IMG/VR virus record: IMGVR_UViG_3300017727_000109
Coordinates: 1-28,564 of that record
Origin: a virus
Reading direction: 5' to 3' (one strand)
DNA length: 28,564 nucleotides
Shown here: one piece after another, positions 17,101-23,094 of the stretch
Numbering within the stretch: the stretch's first letter is position 1
Layout: each line of letters begins with the position of its first letter
Translations under genes and position numbers: made by a program
Notes under the pieces: model-generated
Told to the model about the DNA's origin: nothing
Database searches by the model: none
The model's input: the letters and a program-made list of their open reading frames with translations, nothing else

Positions 17101-17332
17101 TGTTAGTATCATCAGCTAAATAACCTATTATTTCTAAATTATCTACATTACTTAAACCAAAATTAGTAAATAATTTATTACCTAGTACGTTTTCTAAAGC
17201 GCCAACATCTTCACCTTCAGATCTGTTTACGTTAACGTTCTGAGCATCTCTATATTCACCATTGGACAATAACCTATCATCTAGGTCTTTGTTCATTTTA
17301 GACTTGACAAAGTTGTTTTTTACTTCAGCCAT
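14138..17332 (-). CDS. Tail stabilisation protein, N-terminal-half homologue (1,064 residues)
   Basis: The opening MNKDLDDRLLSNGEYRDAQN with a following EGEDVGALENVLGN is the hallmark start of phage stabilisation proteins in crAss-like and related podoviruses. NQPRKINVKKA (about residue 150) and the end FYETSTSGLISELN also fit that family. The role is expected at the tail base, sealing the portal after packaging. The protein is almost all beta-structure, with four repeated modules at about 190-270, 277-362, 691-760 and 795-877, each built round an IxxGMxV-like turn followed by alternating hydrophobic residues. The end (EQQPEAPSSPD) is disordered. The partner protein follows five bases later. 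The start lies two bases after the preceding stop, consistent with coupling. Confidence 0.75.
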   Translation of the reverse strand: MAEVKNNFVKSKMNKDLDDRLLSNGEYRDAQNVNVNRSEGEDVGALENVLGNKLFTNFGLSNVDNLEIIGYLADDTNNRAFFIATNYTDFSDGTLSNVAPYGAACYILMSNLSNNTNQILVQGKFLNFSKTHPIFGINLVEDLLFWTDNRNQPRKINVKKAITSSGYYTTEDQISVAKYYPYSAPFTYDTLSLTGVTTNNTVNCTRSTANPTTLRAGMQILTPTSFAEIVAKPVFVISVNYATTGSGVGDFVVSQQLSAGTNDFIFIYPTSQNRTDKFITTSSSAKFDSIAANGSNWDITFTDPTTSQSLIAGMQVTCPSKIDEEVLTVGLQPGSNTVTVNKNITLSPNSVFAGDILQFAYPNPNYTSTWPGDKELLTDKFVRFAYRFKFDDGEYSVISPFTQPAFIPKQDGYIISEPTANEPTEYSNQEEAIGASTIISFFENKVDDVTIRINTPYLVNQLVDKLKVSEIDILYKESDGLAIQVLETIPVSDASITSNSTYIYNYTYQSRKPFRTLPAAEITRVFDKVPIRAMSQSSVGNRIIYGNIIDKHSPPENINYSVSASPKYPVSNVNTSYTTVSTPNHTLKQNRTYQLGIVLADRYGRQSDVVLSSLSSFQYAQSGSTETFDGSTVFHPYPSRTDAESKGIPIGALGKGWFGDSLKVLFNEKIPSSIINSDNAPGYPGLYKSGIYNALVTNAVVDSPTVVVSSIDQNIAVGDIINAAGTIVSIIAINTNTNTITVSANVTLDPNKNIVIHGPENKLGWYSYKIVVKQQAEEYYNAYLANICSMPTTATYNATSDNGMAISTNSITVTDPSDIVGVKAGDEVTGQGVTVPIPPNPSGSALPAKVTSVTGTDTLNLDITITIAANQAIVIKTPSIASSTYISDQSFYTTLISDNVNKIPADLEEVQPEQTQFRTSDVVLYPRVTGGDYVFNNKSYNSQRYLGTKFATANTIGKITDLGLQQLTTLASGDTADVAPISSPGLFQAQTNPPTAILLADGLTIGGKPSDPLNFSVLEIKPPESRLNIFYETSTSGLISELNDAIEAGPNSSEQQPEAPSSPD

Positions 17333-17334
17333 AT

Positions 17335-18435
17335 TTAATGTTTAATCCATTTAGATTTACCTCTAAACACTTGGGTTATTTCAGTTAATTTTAAATTTGA
17401 TAATCTTATTTTAGCATTTCTTAGCTTGGCAAACCTTTCTTGCTTATATCTATTAACTATGTACTCTGGAGTGTTAGCTCTCGCTGCTAATATAGAATGG
17501 TTAATATGTGCATATAACGCGTCCTCGGCCATCTTAGGTACCTTAGAATCCATGTCGTAAGCTAATCCATCTGATATATACTCTATTACTATTAGTTTAT
17601 TAGTTAAATCACTGGAAAAAGTAAAACTACCTGTTCTTTCGTTTATTTGAAAATAACCGTTCTGCTGCGAATACTGAGGCTCTAAGCCATATCTTTGCCC
17701 AAAGTTTAGTTTCCACCAGTCGTAGCTGTAAACATTTGTATTGTCTTTGTCTATTAATCCAGATATATCGTTTACATCTTTAGTATTCCATCTTTTTTCA
17801 ACTTCAGATTGTTGCGCTAAATTATTTTCACCATCTACACTTTGAGTTGGAACACCATCTACGTCTTGTACTAATAGCTCGGTAGGGGACGTGGTTAAGT
17901 TGTTTACAGGATATATTATATGCTGAACGCCAGATTTATCTACCCAAGAACATCTAACATAATTAACGTAATCTTGTGGTATAGCTAAACTCAAGCTAGG
18001 TGGTATAGTTAATTCTTGAGATTTAATACTTTTTAACGTGTCATAACTAAATTCTTGTAAACCTCTTTTAGCATGAAATATAACATCGCTTCTGTTAGCT
18101 CTAGGTATCAACTTGTCCATGCCTACGTATGCTACCATGAAATTATTTACAATGTCTTTTAAACTTATATATTCGTAGCTACCATAATTAGCATCTATAG
18201 AGGCTTGATTTAGCTGAACTACTATAGTGCTTAAACTAGCTGGAGCAGCAGTAAAAGTAATAACATTGTCCGTCCTGTTAAAAGCGGTTGTAGGCAAGTT
18301 ATCTATGGCAACTGTAAAATTAGTATCTGTTAAGTCAGTGTTAAATGTGCATGTAAAGCTTTGCTCTGCGCCATCACCAATAAAAGCTTGTTGTCCAGAA
18401 TAATATTGTGCGTTTGTTTCGTTTATTAGTGACAT
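17335..18435 (-). CDS. Head-tail connector or ring protein with N-terminal fibre-type module
   Basis: Residues from about 86 onward carry strongly patterned motifs: YISLKDIVNNFMVAYVG, FHAKRGLQEFSYDTLKSIKS and IPQDYVNYVRCSWVDKSG. I associate these with the connector or ring protein of crAss-like phages, between portal and tail. The C-terminus is basic and helical (IVNRYKQERFAKLRNAKIRL). Residues about 12-78 differ: QAFIGDGAEQSFTCTF, then NFTVAIDNLPTT and VITFTAAPAS. This resembles the small beta-domain found at the start of many phage tail fibre and surface proteins. The protein therefore seems to be a connector with an added surface module. It sits three bases after the 248-residue gene, its probable partner. 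Confidence 0.7.
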   Translation of the reverse strand: MSLINETNAQYYSGQQAFIGDGAEQSFTCTFNTDLTDTNFTVAIDNLPTTAFNRTDNVITFTAAPASLSTIVVQLNQASIDANYGSYEYISLKDIVNNFMVAYVGMDKLIPRANRSDVIFHAKRGLQEFSYDTLKSIKSQELTIPPSLSLAIPQDYVNYVRCSWVDKSGVQHIIYPVNNLTTSPTELLVQDVDGVPTQSVDGENNLAQQSEVEKRWNTKDVNDISGLIDKDNTNVYSYDWWKLNFGQRYGLEPQYSQQNGYFQINERTGSFTFSSDLTNKLIVIEYISDGLAYDMDSKVPKMAEDALYAHINHSILAARANTPEYIVNRYKQERFAKLRNAKIRLSNLKLTEITQVFRGKSKWIKH

Positions 18436-18438
18436 ATT

Positions 18439-19185
18439 TTATCTTTTAGTATTAGCTTCAGTTTGCGCAAGTTCACTAGAAGCAGCTTGAACTATTTGTG
18501 GATCTCTTATAACTACGCCGGCGTATTTTAATATAGCTATTATAACTTCTGTTTGTTGTGATTCACTTATTTCAAAATCTTGAAAACCGCTAGTAGGTAT
18601 TACGCTGGCACCTCCGCCAGGTGTGTTATTAAATATATAGTTGCCAAGCGTGGGGTTAACAGTATAAGCCCACACAACATCAGCTGGCTTTCTTATATAG
18701 TTAAAAGTAACATCTCCATTAGCGTGAGTACTTGGATTAGGAAAAACAGTTAGTTTGTTCTTGTTGTATTTAGCAACAGGAAAGTCGTTAGTTGGTTGTG
18801 TTAACGGTGATAACTTTAGTTGATTGTAATTTCTATTGCTAACTATTTCTATTGGTGGAGAATTTTTTCCTTTATTCCAAGAAGCGGAACCAAATCTATG
18901 TAAATCACTAGGTTGAGTATAAATATTTGTTACATGCGATAATGCAGTACTGCTTGTTTCAAAAACTTGAAACTCTTCTCGTGTATGATCCATACGTGAT
19001 GCAAACTCTACACTAGTTTTAGGCATACGTATATATTGGTTATAGTCTTCAAAAAACTTTTCAAATATCTCTAATTGAACTTGTGTAGCTATTTTATTAA
19101 ACTCATAAGGAGTTAAATAACCACGTTGTTCTTTATTAAGAATACTTAATACTGTTGTATATACCGTGTTTACGTTTATTGCCAT
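18439..19185 (-). CDS. Connector or tail tube protein, 248 residues
   Basis: The N-terminus (VYTTVLSILNKEQRGYLTPY followed by EFNKIATQVQLEIFEKFFED) is helical and conserved among proteins that follow the capsid genes in crAss-like and marine podoviruses. The middle is beta-rich and the last 40 residues are helical. It is the first gene after the terminator at 19199-19226, so it begins the tail block. In T7 the matching position after the capsid is gene 11 (upper tail tube). I infer a ring below the portal, partnered with the 366-residue protein. The start ATG at 19183-19185 follows an A-rich leader formed by the end of the terminator, with no Shine-Dalgarno sequence. Confidence 0.62.
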   Translation of the reverse strand: MAINVNTVYTTVLSILNKEQRGYLTPYEFNKIATQVQLEIFEKFFEDYNQYIRMPKTSVEFASRMDHTREEFQVFETSSTALSHVTNIYTQPSDLHRFGSASWNKGKNSPPIEIVSNRNYNQLKLSPLTQPTNDFPVAKYNKNKLTVFPNPSTHANGDVTFNYIRKPADVVWAYTVNPTLGNYIFNNTPGGGASVIPTSGFQDFEISESQQTEVIIAILKYAGVVIRDPQIVQAASSELAQTEANTKR

Positions 19186-19198
19186 TTTAATATTTTTT

Positions 19199-19226
19199 AA
19201 AAAAAAAGGGTGGCGTAAACCACCCT
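19199..19226 (-). terminator. Rho-independent terminator after the 265-residue gene
   Basis: Read on the minus strand, AGGGTGG (19226-19220) pairs with CCACCCT (19213-19207) around a six-base loop, followed by nine T residues. All seven pairs are Watson-Crick. It lies between the 265-residue gene and the first tail gene, so it would reduce read-through into the tail block. Confidence 0.87.
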
Positions 19227-19242
19227 AAATTATAATCACTTG

Positions 19243-20040
19243 TTATTTGAACTTTTTCTCTATAGATCTATAAACCTCAAGCCCTTCATCTGTTTTAAAC
19301 CACGCAGCCATAGCTGAGTATGGATTTTCATCAAAAGGAACATTCATTAGTTTTCTATCATTACTAGCCCATGTAAATGTTCTATTGTCTGATGATAATT
19401 TAATTACGTTTTGTTCAACAGCTACAATAGCAACGTTTCTAAGTTGAACATTCTCGTCATTAGCTAAATCAATAAATAATTGTGGATTTCTTTTTGCAAA
19501 CAATAGTAAATCTCTTTTTAGTTCTTTTGAACTTAATTGAGAAACACTTGATCCTATTTCTACTCTAAGTATTGCTTCGGCAAAATCTATGTCCATTTCC
19601 ATAGCAGCGTTCATCGCTAAGACCTCTAATTTTAAATCTTCAACTTCATCAGTGGCTACTTCAACATTATCATATTCTGAAAATATTAAACCATTGTGAG
19701 TGTGCTTATCTAAAAATTCTTGTAAATTTCTTTTTTCTTTAGGAACAAATAAGTGTCCTTTATTAAAAACAATATGCTTTAAAGTAGATTGACCTTTTTG
19801 TTCATCAACAAATATTGACTTTTGATTAGTAGCATATCTTAATTCTCTTTCATAGCCTTTTTCTGGATCAAACCAAACTAAAGGATATTTCTGAGTATGC
19901 TTACTAGTTATAGTGTATGTTAAAGGTTCTTTGTTTCCTAATAGATAATAATTTCTATCTTTATATTCCCAAGTATCTTTTTTTACCTCAGGTTTTGCTA
20001 CAGCTTTAGCTGCAGGCTTTTTCTTTTCTTTTGTTTCCAT
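19243..20040 (-). CDS. Conserved-looking structural protein of unknown role, 265 residues
   Basis: The first 22 residues are lysine/alanine-rich and likely disordered. Residues 23-105 are beta-rich. Residues 125-195 are helical and acidic, including EVEDLKLEVLAMNAAMEMDI. The C-terminus holds LSSDNRTFTWASNDRKLMNV followed by PFDENPYSAMAAWFKTDEG, the most patterned part. I have seen similar C-termini in phage structural modules but cannot name a function. It lies alone between two minus-strand terminators, so its dose can be set apart from both the capsid and the tail genes. Candidates are a minor head protein, a head completion protein or an assembly factor. Nothing here indicates an enzyme. 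Confidence 0.6.
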   Translation of the reverse strand: METKEKKKPAAKAVAKPEVKKDTWEYKDRNYYLLGNKEPLTYTITSKHTQKYPLVWFDPEKGYERELRYATNQKSIFVDEQKGQSTLKHIVFNKGHLFVPKEKRNLQEFLDKHTHNGLIFSEYDNVEVATDEVEDLKLEVLAMNAAMEMDIDFAEAILRVEIGSSVSQLSSKELKRDLLLFAKRNPQLFIDLANDENVQLRNVAIVAVEQNVIKLSSDNRTFTWASNDRKLMNVPFDENPYSAMAAWFKTDEGLEVYRSIEKKFK

Positions 20041-20062
20041 AATATAATATAATATAATAATT
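20041..20062 (-). promoter_or_regulatory. A/T-only leader of the 265-residue gene (TATTA repeats)
   Basis: On the minus strand the gene is preceded by repeats of TATTA ending in TATTATATTATATTATG, where the last three bases are the start codon. The same 17 bases precede the scaffold gene (23072). No Shine-Dalgarno sequence is present. The leader follows the U-tract of the terminator directly, so it may act as an initiation leader or as a -10-like promoter element; the sequence alone cannot separate these. Confidence 0.4.
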
Positions 20063-20090
20063 AAAAAAGACCCCGCCGAAGCGGGACCTT
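20063..20090 (-). terminator. Rho-independent terminator after the capsid genes, UUCG loop
   Basis: In minus-strand RNA, AAGGUCCCGC pairs with GCGGGGUCUU around a UUCG loop, then a short U run follows. C(UUCG)G is a very stable tetraloop. Two of the pairs are U-G wobbles in minus RNA but would be A-C mismatches in plus RNA, which shows the hairpin is built to work on the minus strand. It sits between the capsid pair and the 265-residue gene. Confidence 0.9.
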
Positions 20091-20106
20091 ATTATTGTTT
20101 TGCTAA

Positions 20107-20421
20107 TTAAGTAGCAGCTGTATCAGTAATAGTAATTGATTCAGCGAATAAACCTTCGCCTAAATCAACTTCAACTACATTACCAGGTAAATTAACTAAT
20201 TTTTCAATAGCGGCATTAATACCATCTCTTGAAGCAGTTGTTAAAGCAGCGGCTGTTCCGTCTTTGTCATCTCCTGCAATTACTGCATATTTGAACTTGC
20301 TGTTACCTAAAGTGATATTTATATCACCTGAGGTAGCAACTGGAGCACCAATATGTAGTAGTTCGTCAGCAGGTAAAAGATCTACAGATCCATCTTGTTT
20401 TTTAAATTTTAAGTAATTCAT
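20107..20421 (-). CDS. Small putative head decoration protein, 104 residues
   Basis: A small, mostly beta protein directly after the major capsid gene and before a strong terminator, so it shares the capsid transcript. It opens MNYLKFKKQDGSVDLLPADE. A middle stretch, TAAALTTASRDGINAAIEKL (about 56-75), looks helical, and the end is threonine-rich. No family is recognised. Size, position and likely high expression suggest a decoration or capsid-stabilising protein; other small virion roles are possible. The leader is A/T-rich (ATTTAAAAATAAGAAC before the ATG) and the gene starts 28 bases after the capsid stop. Confidence 0.55.
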   Translation of the reverse strand: MNYLKFKKQDGSVDLLPADELLHIGAPVATSGDINITLGNSKFKYAVIAGDDKDGTAAALTTASRDGINAAIEKLVNLPGNVVEVDLGEGLFAESITITDTAAT

Positions 20422-20449
20422 GTTCTTATTTTTAAATGTTAATAATTAA

Positions 20450-21925
20450 TTAAGCTCCTTTGAATAACACGAAGTTATTAGCAGCTTGAGTTACTAAACA
20501 TCTTTCAGATAAGAAGTGTACAGACATTGCATCTAAATCAGAAGTATAAGCTCCTCCAACTGAACCAGTAATCCAGTTTTTAAATCTTCTATCTTCAGTT
20601 TCAGAAGCTCTATATCTTACGTGTAAGAATGGTCGTCTGATATTAGATCCTAACATTTGATCATATACTGTAGAAGTTCCAGCAGGAACAAGTACACCAT
20701 CAATAGCTTTATCTAATCCTCTTGTAGATGCATCGTTTAGATATTTCCAATCAGTTTTATAGAAGTCATAAGAACCTCTTCTAAAACCAGAAAATCCAAA
20801 GTTTAACGCCATTTCAGCTTCGTTGTCAAAAAGACCGTAAGAAGCAGAAGCAGTAGAAGCATAACCTCCACCTGCCATAGCAGCAATCATATCGTCAAAA
20901 TCAAGAGCAGTAGATCTTGATAAGAATAACATGTTTTCTTCAATAGCACCTTGCTTGTCTAGATTTTTAAGGATCTCATCGAAATCACCTAAAGCACCAG
21001 CACCAGGAGCAGCAGCACCAGCAAAACCAGAGTATATATTACCTCTTTGTTCAATAGCCTCAAACATACCTTCAGTACCTAGTATATTGTCTCCACTTAA
21101 TGAAGAAGCGTTACCATTAGCTAGTTTTGCTTCAACACCTTCAACCATCATCATTTCAAGATAATCTTCAAAACGTAATCTAGTTTCAGACTCAGCTTTT
21201 AGATACCATAAATATCCAGATGTTCCGTCTTCAGTAGCGACTTCAACCCACCCAATTTGAGCAGTATCAGAACCATTGATTTCATACTTATCTTTGATAA
21301 TTACAGGTCTGTTAGCATACTGAGTGAAAGAAGGCTCAATTGAACCTACCATTCCATTAGTACCTTTTTTAAATTCAGAACCGTAAACAAACATATTAAC
21401 TCCTGTACCAGATGTTAAAGTAGAAGGTAGTGTATTAGACCCATAAACTTTACAAGTAAACTTAGTGTCATTAGTAGTTAAACCAGTTACATAAACTTTA
21501 GCAGTTACTAATCCAGTAGCTTGATCAGATAAAAGAACAGTTTGTCCTTCTCTTATAGCTATTTTAGTTGTCTCTGTGTTAGTTAATGATGGCTCAACAG
21601 TATAAACGTTACTAGTTGGCGCACCAATAGCAGCGGCTAAACCTTTATAAGCTACGTGTAATCTATTTTGTTCAGACCAAATTACTTGATCAGAAGTCAT
21701 AGGCATTTCAGCTCCAACCATTCTCAAGAAACCAGATAGTGTTCGGTTTCCGTATCTTTCAACTTCTTGCTCATATAACTCAGGTAAGTATTGTTGAGCG
21801 AAGTTATTCATGTTTTGTCCAGTAGTAGTGCTTTCGCCATTAAAAGATAAGAAGTTAGATTCTAACGTCATTTTCTTTTGAGCAGGCACTATGGACGCGG
21901 GGAATCCCCCTCCAGATAAACTCAT
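20450..21925 (-). CDS. Major capsid protein (HK97-like fold expected), 491 residues
   Basis: The gene lies between the scaffold and the small head protein, the usual place of the major capsid gene, and its length suits crAss-like and marine podovirus capsid proteins (about 490 residues). The N-terminus (1-45) is flexible. LPELYEQEVERYGNRTLSGF (48-67) and SDQVIWSEQNRLHVAYKG (78-95) fit the early helix and strand of this family. Residues about 105-185 form a beta insertion of the type that projects from the shell. RLRFEDYLEMMMVEGVEAKL gives a long helix like the HK97 spine. The end is RFKNWITGSVGG and a helix before LFKGA. No protease motif is found nearby. The leader is A-rich (ACTAAAAACTAAAAAATG), typical of Bacteroidetes. 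Confidence 0.8.
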   Translation of the reverse strand: MSLSGGGFPASIVPAQKKMTLESNFLSFNGESTTTGQNMNNFAQQYLPELYEQEVERYGNRTLSGFLRMVGAEMPMTSDQVIWSEQNRLHVAYKGLAAAIGAPTSNVYTVEPSLTNTETTKIAIREGQTVLLSDQATGLVTAKVYVTGLTTNDTKFTCKVYGSNTLPSTLTSGTGVNMFVYGSEFKKGTNGMVGSIEPSFTQYANRPVIIKDKYEINGSDTAQIGWVEVATEDGTSGYLWYLKAESETRLRFEDYLEMMMVEGVEAKLANGNASSLSGDNILGTEGMFEAIEQRGNIYSGFAGAAAPGAGALGDFDEILKNLDKQGAIEENMLFLSRSTALDFDDMIAAMAGGGYASTASASYGLFDNEAEMALNFGFSGFRRGSYDFYKTDWKYLNDASTRGLDKAIDGVLVPAGTSTVYDQMLGSNIRRPFLHVRYRASETEDRRFKNWITGSVGGAYTSDLDAMSVHFLSERCLVTQAANNFVLFKGA

Positions 21926-21935
21926 TTTTTAGTTT

Positions 21936-23072
21936 TTAGTTTTTATTTTTATTTGTTTTTATTTTCAACTTTGAACTATCGACTCCTGAAATTGCTCTTA
22001 CCTTAAAACCATTAATAAAAAGATCTTCATTGTTTTGTGGACGTGAAGCTGCTTCTATATTTTTTGATTTATTAACTATATTTTTAGTTGCATCGGACTT
22101 GCCTTGCTCGTAAAAATGTTTAGCTATTGTATCGGCATTTCTAGCTGCATACATGGCTTTGTGATAACCTACATGATCTTCTATTCTTCCTTCTTTGTTT
22201 AGGAACTTCCCAACAAATTTTTCTAAGTCAGACTGTTGATCGATTACCTCATCAGTGTTGTTAACATTGTACTTGAACTTCGTATCACCTAAGTTAAACT
22301 CAAAACCTTTGAAATCCTTAGTAAAATACTCTCTAGTAGTTTTAACAAACTGTTCATGCTTATCAGCCGCGAGTTTTTTGTTCTCATTGTATCTATTGAA
22401 AAAGTCCATAGCTTTCTGTTGCTCTTGAGTAACGCCCGGTCTCAACTTGATCTCGTCGTAATATTTACTCTTAGTGCTTTCCAAAAAGTTTTTGGCTTTA
22501 GCAATTTCTTCTTTGAAGGCAAGTTTCTTTTTCTTTATATCTCGCTCTTCATCCAAATCTTCATCAATTTTAAAATTATCTTCCATTATAAAAGATATTT
22601 CTTCATGATCAAGATGTGGTTTAGTATTTTTGTAATATTCTCTTAATAAAGTGTTATCATCAATTTTAGAGTAGTCAGTATTTAATCTAACGTAGTCTTC
22701 CACATTACCACCTGTTTCTTCCATAAATGAAACTAGTTTCTCAATGTTCTCAGGTAAAGGCTTACCTAAGACTTCTTGATCTCTCTTAGCTTCTTTATAT
22801 TCCTCTGTAGTTTCTTTTACTTCTTTTTTTACTTCTTCTTGTTCTGTTATTTGCTCTATAACAGGTGTTTCTTCTACTTTTTCTTCTTTTTCTTCTACTT
22901 TATCTTCTGCTAAGTCAACCTTTGTTATAGTTGGTTCTAGCTCTTCTTTTGGCTTGCTAAAATCTATTTTTGCGATAGGCTCTTTAGCTATTAATTGTTT
23001 AGGTTTTTTCTTAATTTTAAAGTCACCTTGTTCTAATACTCCATCTGGAGCTTCTTTTATTTCTTCTGACAT
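21936..23072 (-). CDS. Head scaffolding protein, 378 residues
   Basis: Very rich in K and E throughout the first 110 residues, then helical, as expected of a scaffold that lines the prohead and leaves before packaging. A patterned core, NIEKLVSFMEETGGNVEDYV followed by RLNTDYSKIDDNTLLREYYK, lies at about 109-150 and recurs between portal and capsid genes in marine phages as I recall them. The C-terminus is lysine-rich (KLKIKTNKNKN), as needed to bind an acidic capsid surface. It sits between portal and capsid, ten bases before the capsid start. No serine-protease motif is seen, so it does not look like a fused prohead protease. The start follows the TATTA leader. Confidence 0.72.
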   Translation of the reverse strand: MSEEIKEAPDGVLEQGDFKIKKKPKQLIAKEPIAKIDFSKPKEELEPTITKVDLAEDKVEEKEEKVEETPVIEQITEQEEVKKEVKETTEEYKEAKRDQEVLGKPLPENIEKLVSFMEETGGNVEDYVRLNTDYSKIDDNTLLREYYKNTKPHLDHEEISFIMEDNFKIDEDLDEERDIKKKKLAFKEEIAKAKNFLESTKSKYYDEIKLRPGVTQEQQKAMDFFNRYNENKKLAADKHEQFVKTTREYFTKDFKGFEFNLGDTKFKYNVNNTDEVIDQQSDLEKFVGKFLNKEGRIEDHVGYHKAMYAARNADTIAKHFYEQGKSDATKNIVNKSKNIEAASRPQNNEDLFINGFKVRAISGVDSSKLKIKTNKNKN

Positions 23073-23094
23073 AATATAATATAATAGTTAATAA
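23073..23094 (-). promoter_or_regulatory. A/T-rich leader of the scaffold gene (TATTA repeats)
   Basis: On the minus strand the bases just after the portal stop read ATTAACTATTATATTATATT and run straight into the ATG. The last 14 bases plus ATG are identical to those before the 265-residue gene. No Shine-Dalgarno sequence is present. It may serve as a translation leader, a promoter -10 region, or both. Confidence 0.4.

Noticed and set aside
21899-21915. GC-rich hairpin GGGGATTCCCC near the capsid start.
   Set aside because: It codes GGGFP in the capsid N-terminus, has a short stem and no U run; a chance result of glycine and proline codons is sufficient.
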